From: Mycobacterium sp. D16Q13
GTDB taxonomy: Bacteria > Actinomycetota > Actinomycetes > Mycobacteriales > Mycobacteriaceae
Length of the DNA stretch: 64,000 bases
Direction of reading: 5' to 3'
Assembly (NCBI RefSeq): GCF_002013375.1
Contig: NZ_MAEW01000003.1
Coordinates: 248,001 to 312,000 of the forward strand
Below the pieces are notes generated by a model, which made no database searches, was not told where the DNA came from, and saw only the letters and a program-made list of their open reading frames with translations. Each line of letters begins with the position of its first letter. The stretch's first letter is position 1. The position numbers and the translations under genes are program-made. Below, piece after piece: positions 8,065 through 17,477 of this stretch.

Positions 8065-9414
8065 TCAGCGCTGGTGAGACCAGCTTTCTATGGCTTCGCC
8101 CAGCGGGGTGGCGATACCGGCAAGGCCGAGATACTCGCGGGCGATCGCCGACCAGGGCGCCGCGGCGCCGAGCTTGCCGAGCAATGCCGCCACACACATC
8201 TCGGTACGCCGCGCCATCGTGTGCGTCTCCACCAAACGCTGGTTGCGGATGCCGTCGTAGAACTTGGAGGAGGGCAGCACAGCATCGGCGACCGAGCGCC
8301 GAGCGATATCCGGCGTCATCCGCAGGCTCCCGTCGCCCAGATGCCAGCTACTGACCGCACGGATGTACTCGGTAGCCGCACTTCGCTCCATGGCCTCCGG
8401 ATCTGCCAGGAATCCCGCCGCCACGGCGATATCGAACGCCTCGTCGTCATTCCCGGTGAGCAACGCCCGGAACACCTTGCGCTGAACCTCGGCGTCCTCG
8501 GGCTCCATGTCCATGCACAGCCCGAAGTCCAGAAAACCGACCCTCCCGTCGGGCAGCAGCATGATGTTGCCCGGATGAGGGTCGGCGCAGAAGAATCCGG
8601 TTCGGTACATCTCACCGCAGTAGAAGCGATAGATCGCCTCCCCCACGCGGTCCCGGATCGGCTGATCCTCTCCGATAAGGCCGTCGAAGGACACACCGTC
8701 GAGGTACTCGGTCACCAGGACGTGTTCGGTGCACAGTTCCGCAATCGGTTCGGGGATACGCCACCCGGGATGTCCGCGGAAGGCATCGAAGATCCGCTGG
8801 TGATGGGCCAGTTCGGTGCGGTAGTCCACTTCCTTGATCATCTGCCGCTGCACCTCCGCGACGATGGCTTGGCTATTGCTGGCCGGCATCTTCTTGGACG
8901 CCAGCTTGGCGACCAGCTGCAGGTTCTTCAGGTCCGCTCGGACCTTTGACGCGATATCCGGGTACTGAATCTTGACCGCGACCATCCGCCCGTCGTCCAG
9001 GCGGGCGCGGTACACCTGCCCGATGGAGGCCGAGGCAATGGCCCCGGCCTCGATGCTCACGATCCGGGCACGCAGGCCGCCCAGCTCGCGGTCCAGCGCC
9101 CGGTGCATCGTCTCGTCGGGAACCCTTGGCGCATTGTCGAATAGGGGCGCGAGCCGTGCGGTGAACTCATCCCTGACCGAGCTGGAGGTGATACCCACAT
9201 CCACGACGGAGAGCAGCTGGCCCAGCTTCTGCGCGGCCCCTTTCATCGAGCCCGCGACGGCCACGAGATCGTCGGCGAACCGCAGAATATCGGCGTCCCG
9301 CCGGGCGGCCACGTCCGCGGCGACAGGCTTGATCGCCGTCGTGATCGCCGAGCGTACGGCGTGACCGGCAACAACCTTTCCCAGCGCCGCGGCCCTCTTC
9401 GCGCGCAGCGGCAC
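8065..9414 (-). CDS. ABC1/AarF (UbiB-like) atypical kinase
   Basis: A 449-residue ABC1 family protein. It shows the family signatures: KxGQ (QKLGQLLS), an ASIGQVYRA Ala-rich nucleotide loop followed by AVKIQYP, and the HPGNIMLLPDGRVGFLDFG catalytic and metal segment. UbiB/ADCK proteins are ATP-dependent helpers of quinone or lipid metabolism, and their exact activity in mycobacteria is unclear. The gene sits between a TetR regulator and a lipase/SDR/monooxygenase run, so it may help lipid extraction or trafficking. The GTG at 9414 is the nearest standard start but has no ribosome-binding site. AAGGAG lies 7 bases before an in-frame ATC at 9459, so translation may begin there (464 residues). 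Confidence 0.85.
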   Translation of the reverse strand: MPLRAKRAAALGKVVAGHAVRSAITTAIKPVAADVAARRDADILRFADDLVAVAGSMKGAAQKLGQLLSVVDVGITSSSVRDEFTARLAPLFDNAPRVPDETMHRALDRELGGLRARIVSIEAGAIASASIGQVYRARLDDGRMVAVKIQYPDIASKVRADLKNLQLVAKLASKKMPASNSQAIVAEVQRQMIKEVDYRTELAHHQRIFDAFRGHPGWRIPEPIAELCTEHVLVTEYLDGVSFDGLIGEDQPIRDRVGEAIYRFYCGEMYRTGFFCADPHPGNIMLLPDGRVGFLDFGLCMDMEPEDAEVQRKVFRALLTGNDDEAFDIAVAAGFLADPEAMERSAATEYIRAVSSWHLGDGSLRMTPDIARRSVADAVLPSSKFYDGIRNQRLVETHTMARRTEMCVAALLGKLGAAAPWSAIAREYLGLAGIATPLGEAIESWSHQR

Positions 9415-9488
9415 GCCGGCCCGAGTTGTGTTGACCTCGTTGTCAACTGGTTCGCCGATGGGAGTGCTCCTTCGTTTCCCGCGCCGGT

Positions 9489-10817
9489 CTACGGCGCTGG
9501 GTTCAGACCATAGAGCAAAAACTGCGTGATGGCTCGCGCGTACTCGTCAATATGGTCCGTCTGCCCCTCGTCGTCAACGATCAGGGTGACGGCGCCGACC
9601 AGCAACGACACAAAGGCCTGGCCAAGGAACTCGGTGTCGATCGACGGGTTGATCCGGTCGGCGCCGATCATCGAGTACACAGACTGCTCGCTACGCACCG
9701 ACGCAAAGCGGAAGAACTGAATGATGGACTGAAATGCTTCCGGATCCACTCCAGCAGCCTCCGTGCACACGAAGATCAGCGCGGGTAACCGGCCGGCCAC
9801 CGCTTCCAGCGCGTTTCTAAATCCTTGCGCCAGAGCGTGTTCAATGTCCTGACGGGCATCGAGACGGCCAACCGGTCGGGACAGGACCGGCTCCATCGCG
9901 GAAAACTCACGGACCATCAGCGCATCGAGCAGGTCGCGCTTGTTCTGGTAGTAGTTGTAGAACGTGCCGTGGCTGACCCCGAGCCGCTCGACGATCTCGT
10001 TCACTCCCACGCCGTGATAGCCATCGGACAGGAAGCAACCCAGCGCGGCATCGAGAAGTTCATTACGGCGGTCGGCGGCCACCGGCACCGGAATATGCCC
10101 GGAATCAATGGTTTCCGCAGCGGTATCCCCGGCACCGGGTTCCAGAACCACGCCGTCACGCAAGATGCCCGTCTCCGCGATCTGCGAAGCGGTACTCACA
10201 AATCGCTCTCGGGTACTGGGGTTATCGTGCCGACTTTGGGCGAGCAGAAAACCGGGGAGCACCAGCGCCGGCAACAGCCGCGCGAGCACGGCGTGGTTCT
10301 GGGCGTCCTCCGGAACCCACCCGGCGCGGCGGCCGCTATCCAAACCCCGCTGAACGTACGAATCGAGCATCCCCTGAATACCCAGGACACGCTGTTTGAG
10401 TTCCTTATCGGCGGCGGCCGACTGGACGGTCAGGAGTTTCAGTAGCGCGGGCTCCTGGTCCACCAACGCGTAGAGGCGGCGGCCGCCCTCCATGATGATG
10501 TCGTTTCGTTCTTCGATACCGGCCGTTCCACCGACCACGTCGAGAAAATCGTCGAGCGCCAGAGTGTCGACAAGGCGCTCCACGCCATAGTCGAAGACCA
10601 GGTCCAAAACCTCGCGCTTGCTGTCGACATACCGGTAGACGGTGCCTTGCCCCATGCCCGCGCGGGTGGCGATATCGGACATGCTGGTCTGCTCATAACC
10701 GTTCTCGGTGAATGCCGCGAAAGCCGCGTCGACAATCTGCTGCCGCCGTCTGTCGGCAAGTCCGGACACCGGGGGCCGTCCTCGGCGAGGCCGATCCTGC
10801 GCCACTAGCTGCTCCAT
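9489..10817 (-). CDS. Tandem (double) TetR-family transcriptional regulator
   Basis: The protein has 442 residues, twice the usual TetR length, and carries two full TetR modules in one chain. The first HTH is at about 24-70 (ATRAGMGQGTVYRYVDSKREVL) and its ligand domain runs to about 215. The second HTH is at about 228-278 (ERLGVSHGTFYNYYQNKRDLL), followed by a second ligand domain. A single-chain pseudo-dimer with two different HTHs could recognise an asymmetric operator or sense two ligands (inference). It heads the ABC1/esterase/SDR/monooxygenase run on the same strand and is probably its local regulator. A GC-rich inverted repeat lies 28 bases upstream. Confidence 0.85.
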   Translation of the reverse strand: MEQLVAQDRPRRGRPPVSGLADRRRQQIVDAAFAAFTENGYEQTSMSDIATRAGMGQGTVYRYVDSKREVLDLVFDYGVERLVDTLALDDFLDVVGGTAGIEERNDIIMEGGRRLYALVDQEPALLKLLTVQSAAADKELKQRVLGIQGMLDSYVQRGLDSGRRAGWVPEDAQNHAVLARLLPALVLPGFLLAQSRHDNPSTRERFVSTASQIAETGILRDGVVLEPGAGDTAAETIDSGHIPVPVAADRRNELLDAALGCFLSDGYHGVGVNEIVERLGVSHGTFYNYYQNKRDLLDALMVREFSAMEPVLSRPVGRLDARQDIEHALAQGFRNALEAVAGRLPALIFVCTEAAGVDPEAFQSIIQFFRFASVRSEQSVYSMIGADRINPSIDTEFLGQAFVSLLVGAVTLIVDDEGQTDHIDEYARAITQFLLYGLNPAP

Positions 10818-10844
10818 CGACGTGTCTGACCGAACCGATCCGAG

Positions 10845-10864
10845 GCACGCGCGGATACGCGTGC
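10845..10864. promoter_or_regulatory. 7-bp inverted repeat between regX3 and the double TetR gene
   Basis: Perfect arms GCACGCG and CGCGTGC are separated by six bases. The repeat lies 28 bases upstream of the TetR ATG and 55 bases beyond the regX3 stop. It could be a TetR operator or a stem-loop terminator for senX3-regX3. No T-run follows, so the operator reading is slightly preferred. Confidence 0.4.
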
Positions 10865-10918
10865 TTCATTGCCGTCAGAGTCTAAACACGTGCGCGCCGG
10901 GCCATGCGCGGTGAGAGG

Positions 10919-11605
10919 TCAGCCCTCCAGCTTGTAGCCCAGACCACGCACCGTCACCAGGTGCACCGGATTGGCGGGATCCGACTCGATTTTGGAGCGC
11001 AGCCGCTTGACGTGCACGTCAAGGGTCTTGGTGTCACCCACGTAGTCGGCGCCCCACACCCGGTCGATCAGTTGCCCGCGGGTGAGCACCCGGCCACTGT
11101 TGCGGATCAGGTATTCGAGGAGATCAAATTCCTTGAGCGGCAAGGTGATCGCTTCCCCATTCACCGACACTGTGTGCCGATCGACGTCCATGCGGACCGG
11201 GCCGGCCTCCAAGACGCCGTCACCCGCGGCGGTCTCTTCGGAATCCGAGCCGCGGCGCAGCACCGCCCGAATACGGGCGATGAGCTCGCGCGCCGAATAC
11301 GGCTTGGTCACGTAATCATCGGCGCCCAGCTCCAGCCCGACGACCTTGTCGATCTCACTGTCGCGTGCGGTCACCATGATCACCGGCACACTGGACTTGG
11401 CGCGCAGCTGCTTGCACACGTCGGTGCCACTCATTCCGGGCAACATGAGATCCAGCAGCACGATATCGGCACCGGCGCGCTCGAATTCGGCGAGCGCGGA
11501 AGGACCGTCGTTGACGATGGTCGCCTCGAAGCCCTCCTTACGCAGTAAGAAGGCCAGTGGATCGGCCAGCGAGTCCTCGTCCTCAACAATCAAGACACTG
11601 GTCAT
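10919..11605 (-). CDS. regX3: Response regulator RegX3
   Basis: An OmpR/PhoB-type response regulator of 228 residues. The receiver domain (1-120) has the acidic pair EDED at 8-11, the phospho-acceptor Asp52 in LLDLMLPG and the conserved Lys in VTKPYS. The winged-helix DNA-binding domain (about 130-228) ends [13 protein letters not shown]. Its start overlaps the end of the sensor kinase gene as ATGA. In mycobacteria SenX3-RegX3 responds to phosphate limitation and controls pst and other genes, including envelope functions. Pairing with senX3 and proximity to gpm1 repeat the conserved mycobacterial order, which makes the name secure. Confidence 0.96.
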   Translation of the reverse strand: MTSVLIVEDEDSLADPLAFLLRKEGFEATIVNDGPSALAEFERAGADIVLLDLMLPGMSGTDVCKQLRAKSSVPVIMVTARDSEIDKVVGLELGADDYVTKPYSARELIARIRAVLRRGSDSEETAAGDGVLEAGPVRMDVDRHTVSVNGEAITLPLKEFDLLEYLIRNSGRVLTRGQLIDRVWGADYVGDTKTLDVHVKRLRSKIESDPANPVHLVTVRGLGYKLEG

Positions 11606-12915
11606 CGACGTACATGTTCCTCTCGTGTAGTCGCTTGGCGATCCTCGCGTAAGCGGCTGGTTGGTGCGTGCGGCGGGGCGTGGTTGATCGCGTCTTTGCG
11701 AGGCATGGATTGGTCTGATTGCGGGTGATCTGCGGTTTCCTCGACCGCGTCATCCTCGTCTTCGTAGACCGGGAGGGACAGGGTGAAGGTTGACCCCGTG
11801 CCCGGCTGACTCCACAGCTTGATGGCGCCATTGTGATTGGCGGCCACGTGCTTGACGATTGCCAGCCCCAGACCCGTGCCCCCGGTATCGCGGGAGCGCG
11901 CTTTGTCCACCCGGAAGAAGCGTTCGAAGACGCGCTCCTGGTGTTCCTTAGCGATCCCGATGCCCCGGTCGGTGACGGCGATCTCGATCTTGTCGCCGCG
12001 GCGCCGGCGGCTGATCGAGACCGGCGATCCGTGCGACGAGTAGGCAATGGCGTTCGCCACGAGATTGCTGATGGCGGTGATGAGCAGCGTGGGGTCACCC
12101 CGCACTTCGAAACCGCTGGGTGCATCGGTGGTGACCGCGATGTCGGCATTCTCGGCGGCTACCTTGGAGCGGCTCAGCGCCTCGGACACCACGAAGTCGA
12201 CGTCGACGACCTCCAGGTCAGGCAGTTTTTCGGCCCCCTGTAGCCGGGAGAGCGCAATGAGTTCGGTGACCATATTGCCCAGGCGGCGGGATTCCGCGAG
12301 CACCTGCTCGCCGAAATGCTGCACGGTCTCGGGCTCGTCGGAGGATTCCAGCAGCGCCTCGGCGAGCACGCCCATGGCGCCGACAGGGGTCTTGAGCTCG
12401 TGGCTGACGTTGGCCACGAAATCGCGGCGCGTGGCTTCCATGCGGACATGCTCGGAGTCGTCGTCGACATAGATGACCGCCCAGCGCGGATCGGCATCGG
12501 AGAGCCTGCGCACATGTCCACGCAGGCTGAAACCCACGCGACCGGGCGCCTTCGGTTTGGTGGTCAGATCCACTTCGACAGCCTCACCGGTGACCAGCGT
12601 CCGCTGGGCGGCGTTCCACGCCTGCTCGTCGAGCTGGCGGTCGCGTACCAGGCCCAGCTCCCGGGCGCGAGCATTGACCAGGACGACGTCCTGATGCTTG
12701 TCGACGACGACAATTCCGGTCGGCGAGATGGCGACAATGCGCTCGAGCATCTGGGAAACGGTCAGACCGGTCTGGGCTATCTGCGAACCCTTCCGGGCCG
12801 TGCGGTGCGTCGAAGAGCGACGCGAGTACCACGCGCCCAGCGCTACACCCGCAGCAAGCGCCGCGAGGGCTGCGATCGTCACGATCACAACCAGAGAGCC
12901 CGATGCGGCGGTCAC
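11602..12915 (-). CDS. senX3: Sensor histidine kinase SenX3
   Basis: The 437-residue membrane kinase has an N-terminal hydrophobic anchor (about 5-28), an atypical PAS domain (about 50-125, [15 protein letters not shown]), a HisKA domain with the phospho-acceptor His in [12 protein letters not shown], and an HATPase domain with N box [10 protein letters not shown] and G boxes DRGIGIA and GGTGLGLA. It phosphorylates RegX3 under phosphate stress. The C-terminal tail after the ATPase core is about 50 residues, polar and charged, and runs into the ATGA overlap with regX3. In M. tuberculosis this junction instead holds MIRU repeats, which are absent here. The start codon is a GTG. Confidence 0.95.
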   Translation of the reverse strand: MTAASGSLVVIVTIAALAALAAGVALGAWYSRRSSTHRTARKGSQIAQTGLTVSQMLERIVAISPTGIVVVDKHQDVVLVNARARELGLVRDRQLDEQAWNAAQRTLVTGEAVEVDLTTKPKAPGRVGFSLRGHVRRLSDADPRWAVIYVDDDSEHVRMEATRRDFVANVSHELKTPVGAMGVLAEALLESSDEPETVQHFGEQVLAESRRLGNMVTELIALSRLQGAEKLPDLEVVDVDFVVSEALSRSKVAAENADIAVTTDAPSGFEVRGDPTLLITAISNLVANAIAYSSHGSPVSISRRRRGDKIEIAVTDRGIGIAKEHQERVFERFFRVDKARSRDTGGTGLGLAIVKHVAANHNGAIKLWSQPGTGSTFTLSLPVYEDEDDAVEETADHPQSDQSMPRKDAINHAPPHAPTSRLREDRQATTREEHVRR

Positions 12916-12930
12916 GCGAAAAGCGTACGC

Positions 12931-13036
12931 ATTCGGTGAACGTCACCCCAGCAGCGTGCGGCTAAATGCCGAGCAAGTCACACATTCCCGCACAGGTGTT
13001 AGGCGCGAGTTCACCGAATATTCGCCGATTGGCGAA
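12931..13036. promoter_or_regulatory. senX3 promoter region with RegX3-box-like repeats
   Basis: The gap upstream of senX3 holds ATTCGGTGAAC (12931-12941) and its exact reverse complement GTTCACCGAAT (13009-13019). The second copy continues as GTTCACC-N4-ATTCGCC, a direct repeat with 11-bp period typical of PhoB-family boxes, followed by the arms TTCGCC and GGCGAA (13021-13036). RegX3 autoregulation is known in mycobacteria, and these are the obvious candidate sites. Binding itself is inferred. Confidence 0.5.
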
Positions 13037-13065
13037 CTTCTGGTGGGTCCAGACCCGCGGTGAGG

Positions 13066-13836
13066 TTATTTCGCGCCCTGGTTGGCTACCGCCGCGGCAC
13101 CCGCGGCCGCAGCCTCCGGGTCCAGGTACACACCACCTGCGGTGACCGGTTTGAGGTTCTCGTCGAGGTCGTACCGCAATGGAATACCGGTGGGGATGTT
13201 GAGACCGACGATCTCCTCGTCCGAGATCCCGTCGAGGTACTTCACCAAGGCCCGCAGCGAATTGCCGTGGGCGGCAACCAGAACTGTCTTGCCCGCACGA
13301 AGCTCCGGCACGATGGCCTCTTCGTAATACGGCACGAACCGCGCCACCACGTCGGCCAGGCATTCGGTGAGCGGTCCACCGCCGATGTCGGCGTAGCGAG
13401 GATCCTGGTCCTGGCTGTAGTGGCTGCCCCGCTCGATGGGCGGCGGCGGGGTGTCGTAGCTGCGCCGCCAGGCCATGAACTGGTCCTCGCCGTACTTGGC
13501 CTTCGTTTCGGCCTTGTCGAGGCCCTGCAGGGCGCCGTAGTGGCGCTCGTTGAGGCGCCAGTCCCGTACCACCGGGATCCACAGCCGGTCGGCCGTATCG
13601 AGGGCCAGGTGCGCGGTGTTGATCGCGCGGCGCAGCAGCGAGGTGAACAAAATATCGGGCAGCAGCCCCTGCTGAGCGAGCAGCTCACCACCGCGCTGCG
13701 CCTCTGACCTGCCCTTTTCGGTCAGGTCGACATCGACCCAGCCAGTGAACAGGTTCTTCGCGTTCCACTGGCTCTCGCCATGGCGCAGCAGGATCAGGGT
13801 GGCTCCGTTTGCCTGACTGGAGGTCTCGCCGCTCAT
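13066..13836 (-). CDS. gpmA: 2,3-bisphosphoglycerate-dependent phosphoglycerate mutase
   Basis: A histidine phosphatase superfamily glycolytic enzyme that interconverts 3- and 2-phosphoglycerate through a phospho-His intermediate. The [10 protein letters not shown] motif with the catalytic His lies near residue 20, followed by [37 protein letters not shown] and the second active-site His in [10 protein letters not shown]. The sequence is close to the M. tuberculosis enzyme (called gpm1 or gpmA) throughout. The ATG at 13836 gives 256 residues, near the usual 249, and an upstream in-frame ATG at 13863 looks too long. It lies directly upstream of senX3-regX3, as in other mycobacteria. Confidence 0.95.
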   Translation of the reverse strand: MSGETSSQANGATLILLRHGESQWNAKNLFTGWVDVDLTEKGRSEAQRGGELLAQQGLLPDILFTSLLRRAINTAHLALDTADRLWIPVVRDWRLNERHYGALQGLDKAETKAKYGEDQFMAWRRSYDTPPPPIERGSHYSQDQDPRYADIGGGPLTECLADVVARFVPYYEEAIVPELRAGKTVLVAAHGNSLRALVKYLDGISDEEIVGLNIPTGIPLRYDLDENLKPVTAGGVYLDPEAAAAGAAAVANQGAK

Positions 13837-13879
13837 GGGCGCCAGTCTCTCATGTGGCTGCACGGCTGCTCCAGACGTA

Positions 13880-14419
13880 TCAACGCAGCTCCCTGTTCAG
13901 CTCGGCGCAGCACATATCCCGAACGACGACGGACGCATTCGCCACGAGTTCGCCGAGGGAGTATCGGCATGCGACCGGGTCGCGCACCACGCCCACGCTG
14001 ATCCGGAGCACGTTGAGCGCATTCGCGATATGCAGTGCCACCACTGCGCCAGACCATCGGGTCGTCGGGGGCGCCGGAACCTTCATCACGGCCGACAACA
14101 TGTTCACGTTCCGCGCGGCGGGGTCGTCCACAAGTCTGGGCTGCGCCGCACCAGGGGCAGATAGCTCCTGCACAACCATGTCCAGGAGGACCCCTTCGGC
14201 GATCGCCGCTTCAAAGAACTGGACATGCTGGATGTAGACGGGGTCGCCCCCTGCCGCTGCGGCACCATGCGCGAAGAAGACGGCGGTGACCGCCCGGGGC
14301 GACAGACCCGCGGACGCTGCGATGCCCAGGGCCGCCGCGGCGACGTCGAACACCCCGGCGTCGTCGGTGAATCCCATCTGTTCCCGGCCCCAGCCAGATG
14401 TGTCAAATAGCGACGTCAC
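13880..14419 (-). CDS. Unknown Ala-rich protein coupled to a PapA-like acyltransferase
   Basis: This 179-residue protein matches no family I know. It is Ala/Val-rich with helical segments ([34 protein letters not shown]) and a C-terminal region with [21 protein letters not shown], and it lacks a signal peptide. The GTG start is strongly supported by AGGAGG seven bases upstream. It begins 20 bases after the acyltransferase stop on the same strand, so the two are almost certainly co-transcribed. A role as chaperone, partner or ligand-binding helper of the acyltransferase is conjecture from position only. Confidence 0.6.
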   Translation of the reverse strand: MTSLFDTSGWGREQMGFTDDAGVFDVAAAALGIAASAGLSPRAVTAVFFAHGAAAAGGDPVYIQHVQFFEAAIAEGVLLDMVVQELSAPGAAQPRLVDDPAARNVNMLSAVMKVPAPPTTRWSGAVVALHIANALNVLRISVGVVRDPVACRYSLGELVANASVVVRDMCCAELNRELR

Positions 14420-14438
14420 GTCGGCGCCTCCTGCCGAT

Positions 14439-15770
14439 TCATTCGAAAACCTTTGCAGGAATCAATTTCTCGATCTCGTCCCGCAATATCTGCTCAACGC
14501 TCCGCGCGCTGTTCGTACTGGCCACGAGTTCGGTGAAATCAATACTCAGCCGCCCCTGGTAGCTGGTGACGAAGTAGATGCGACCCTCCACCATCGCGAT
14601 GCCCCGTGTCGCGACGAATGCGCTCACGGGGTGAAGCTCGACACCACAACGGAAATCGTGGATATCCATGCCGTCGGGCGTTGTGAACTCCGATACCCGC
14701 CCCCAGTTGGTGATCTGGATGGCCGTAAAGGTGGGCACCAAACCTCCCATCGGCACAAGTAGGAAATACCGCCTCATCAGAGACAACGCCCGCCGGATGT
14801 CGCCGCGGACAAACGCGGTGTGGTGAATGCGGGCGGTTCGTAACCCGTCGTGGATGTCCGCGACAACGCGGCGGGCGAGGTCGAGCGCATCACTGCCCCG
14901 GCTCACCTCAAGGATCATCTCGGCAATGCCCAGCACGTTGGTGCCCTCGGTCGGAGCAACCGGCGGATCAATCCGGGAACGCAAGTTCACAAATGATGAA
15001 AGCGCCACGGGCAGTTCACTTTTTCCGGATATCTCGCGCTCGGCGAGCACCAGTGCCGCACTGACGAGACCATTGAGGGTGACCCCGTGTGCGCGCCCCA
15101 CATCAAGGAGTCGATCGGTCTGCTCCACCGACAGGTGAACACGTGCCCGCTGCGCGCGACGTGGACGCAGTGCGGTCCAGACCCATTCGGGCCCTCGGTA
15201 TGCCGGACGCAGGTCCATCATCTGCCTGGACGCCGGCTCGCTGTAGCCACGCGCACGGAGCAGCGTCTCAGCGCTGACCGGAATGGGATGCGGCGGTGGC
15301 GCACTAACCAGCCTGACCACGCCGTTTACCCGTCGCGTTCGCTCCGTGTAGAGCTTCCACACATCGTGCAGATACGCCAGGGCCGCGTCGGCATCCGCGA
15401 TGGCGTGGTGCAAGAGAAACGTCACCCGGAACTTCCCGCCGGACCGATACACCCACAGGGCACACACCTGCCCCAGGGGCAAGGCCGACTTCCCGGCCAC
15501 CACATAGTCCTCAACATCGGCGTCACCGACATCCCGGAACACGGCCCCAGGGCGTTCACGAGGGTCGAATCGCAGCTCAAACCCCTTCCGCGACATATGA
15601 ATCCGGCCACCCAACAGCGGGTACAGGTCCACCAATCCGGCGAGCGCATCCGCCAGCGCAGCATCGTCCAGCGTTCCCGTGCCATAGCAATGTTGCGCCA
15701 CGGTGGCACCCGAGACGACGAACACAGACTCCGAAGGCGACAGGACGCGCGGCGGCAGCAGCTCGGGCAT
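14439..15770 (-). CDS. PapA-type (condensation-domain) acyltransferase
   Basis: A 443-residue member of the polyketide-associated/condensation-like acyltransferase superfamily. The catalytic HHxxxD motif is present as HHAIAD (about 127-132) in the typical context FLLHHAIADADAALAYLHD. C-terminal segments NLRSRIDPPV and the GMDIHDFRCGVEL region fit the second half of the fold. PapA5-like enzymes esterify alcohols with polyketide or fatty acyl groups to build surface lipids, and this one may act on a short acyl-CoA or carrier-bound substrate. AAGGAG lies just upstream of the ATG. Three regularly spaced CGATAC repeats precede the gene. The acyl donor and acceptor are unknown. Confidence 0.78.
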   Translation of the reverse strand: MPELLPPRVLSPSESVFVVSGATVAQHCYGTGTLDDAALADALAGLVDLYPLLGGRIHMSRKGFELRFDPRERPGAVFRDVGDADVEDYVVAGKSALPLGQVCALWVYRSGGKFRVTFLLHHAIADADAALAYLHDVWKLYTERTRRVNGVVRLVSAPPPHPIPVSAETLLRARGYSEPASRQMMDLRPAYRGPEWVWTALRPRRAQRARVHLSVEQTDRLLDVGRAHGVTLNGLVSAALVLAEREISGKSELPVALSSFVNLRSRIDPPVAPTEGTNVLGIAEMILEVSRGSDALDLARRVVADIHDGLRTARIHHTAFVRGDIRRALSLMRRYFLLVPMGGLVPTFTAIQITNWGRVSEFTTPDGMDIHDFRCGVELHPVSAFVATRGIAMVEGRIYFVTSYQGRLSIDFTELVASTNSARSVEQILRDEIEKLIPAKVFE

Positions 15771-15796
15771 GAAGCTCCTTAGGCAAGCCAGGTATT

Positions 15797-15835
15797 CGAT
15801 ACATACAGTTATCGATACTGAAAGTACCCGATACT
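15797..15835. promoter_or_regulatory. Three CGATAC repeats at exact 16-bp spacing
   Basis: CGATAC occurs at 15797, 15813 and 15829, precisely 16 bp apart, inside the promoter gap of the PapA-like gene. The rightmost copy, read on the minus strand, is AGTATCGGGTAC, one base different from AGTATCGGTTAC upstream of the TetR gene at 61284. This looks like an operator array. The regulator is not known. Confidence 0.45.
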
Positions 15836-15938
15836 TGCCATATTGCCATGCACTACGGGATCGGCGCAGGCAGCGGGCTTAGCCGACGCGCGGCGCAGGA
15901 CCTGATCACCCCGTCGAGCTGCGGATAGGGCGTGATGC

Positions 15939-17477
15939 CTATTCGGCCATCGCCGGCGCCGCGACCGGCCGGACCGCTTCGCGACCTTCGAAAACGTAGT
16001 CGTGGAGAGGGAAGGTGCGCGACGAGCGGCGCGCTGCCTGCGTCGACAGCGGCCGGATGTACGCGGACTCGCCGTTGTGGTCGAAGTAGTAGCTGTTGGC
16101 GGTGACGCAGTTGCCGGTCTGAAACAGCGAGTAGGTGTACCGCGACCGCGCATCCTCGGTCCAGGCATCGGCGGCGTCCACCCGCACCTCGACATCGGCG
16201 GCCCCGAGTCGTTGCGCCTCGCCGATGACCCGCCCGATGTGGATGGCCGCGGTGTCCACCACGCTGTGGTAGGTGCCGCCGGTCCACCCGTATTGGCCAA
16301 AGACGTTGAAGGTGTTGGGCAGTCCCGGTATCGAGAAGCCGTGATAGCTCTGCGGTACGTGGCTCTGATAGAAGTCGGCCAGATCGAAGCCGTCCCGGCC
16401 GATCACCGGCCGGTCCCGGTACACCTGCGGATCGAAGAACAACCGGAAACCGGTGGCGAGGACCAAGACATCGACCTCTCGTTCCACACCTGCGGCGGTT
16501 CGGATGCCCTTCTCGGTGACGGTCTCGATCGGGTCGGTCACGAGCTCCACGTTGGCCCGGTTGAAGGTCGGCAGGTAGGTGTTGGACGTGGCAGGGCGTT
16601 TGCACCCGAAGTCGTAGTCGGGCGTGAGCCTGGCCCGCAGCTCCTTATCGGACACCTGCAACCGATAGGAGACATTGCCCAGTAGCCAACGCAGGGCCCC
16701 CGGGGTGTTGCCGAGACGACCGGCATACAGCACCCCGTAGACGAGCGCACCGCCGACGATGAACTCCAGGCTTTCCTGAAGCAACCGTTGCGCGGTGGGC
16801 ACCCGGCGGAACAACGCGCGCAAGGGTGCCGGCATGCTCGGGTCGATCTTGGGGAAGACCCAGATCGGGGTGCGCTGGTAGACGTCGAGATGGTCTACTT
16901 CGCCTGCGATCTCAGGAATGATCTGCACGGCGCTGGCCCCGGTACCGATGACGGCGACTCGCTTACCCTTCAGCTCGACGCTGTGGTCCCAGGCGGCCGA
17001 ACGCAGGATGGTGCCCCGGAAGTCGTCCAGCCCCTTCAGTTCAGCCGGTTTGGGTTCGGGAAACGGCCCGGCCGCGGCGACGACGAATCTGGCCGTCACC
17101 TCCTGCCCGTTGACCCGGAGCCGCCACAACTTCGCATCCTCGTCCCACGTACGCGCACCCACATCGCTGCCGAATCTGACAAAACGCTGCACATCGTTTT
17201 CGCGGTACAGCCGCTCGATGTAGCTGAGCACCTCCCCGCCCTTGGCGTAAAACCTGGTCCACTCCGGGTTCAGAGCATGGCGGAACTGGTAGGCCTGTGC
17301 CGGGATGTCCACGCCGATACCGGGATAGACGTTCTGACGCCAGGTGCCACCAACACCATCCATGCGCTCAAAAATGACGAAGTCTTCGATGCCCCGTCGG
17401 CGCAACTCCAATCCGATACCGAATCCGGCCAGCCCCGCACCGATGACGGCCACGTAATGATCAGGTTGGCCGGTCAT
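15939..17477 (-). CDS. Flavin-containing monooxygenase (Baeyer-Villiger type)
   Basis: The third free-standing class B flavin monooxygenase of the window, with 512 residues. The FAD motif GAGLAG is at 13-18, GGTWRQNVYPG at 43-53, the NADPH motif GTGASAVQ near 178-185, and LATGFRLF follows. The Baeyer-Villiger fingerprint reads F153-G155-R159-W163, with Arg in place of His. The start overlaps the stop of a ferritin-like metal-dependent hydrolase as ATGA. It belongs to a second operon (SDR, monooxygenase-esterase fusion, hydrolase, monooxygenase) that mirrors the one at 2-8 kb. A role in oxidising a lipid or xenobiotic ketone is inferred from family and neighbours. Confidence 0.87.
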   Translation of the reverse strand: MTGQPDHYVAVIGAGLAGFGIGLELRRRGIEDFVIFERMDGVGGTWRQNVYPGIGVDIPAQAYQFRHALNPEWTRFYAKGGEVLSYIERLYRENDVQRFVRFGSDVGARTWDEDAKLWRLRVNGQEVTARFVVAAAGPFPEPKPAELKGLDDFRGTILRSAAWDHSVELKGKRVAVIGTGASAVQIIPEIAGEVDHLDVYQRTPIWVFPKIDPSMPAPLRALFRRVPTAQRLLQESLEFIVGGALVYGVLYAGRLGNTPGALRWLLGNVSYRLQVSDKELRARLTPDYDFGCKRPATSNTYLPTFNRANVELVTDPIETVTEKGIRTAAGVEREVDVLVLATGFRLFFDPQVYRDRPVIGRDGFDLADFYQSHVPQSYHGFSIPGLPNTFNVFGQYGWTGGTYHSVVDTAAIHIGRVIGEAQRLGAADVEVRVDAADAWTEDARSRYTYSLFQTGNCVTANSYYFDHNGESAYIRPLSTQAARRSSRTFPLHDYVFEGREAVRPVAAPAMAE

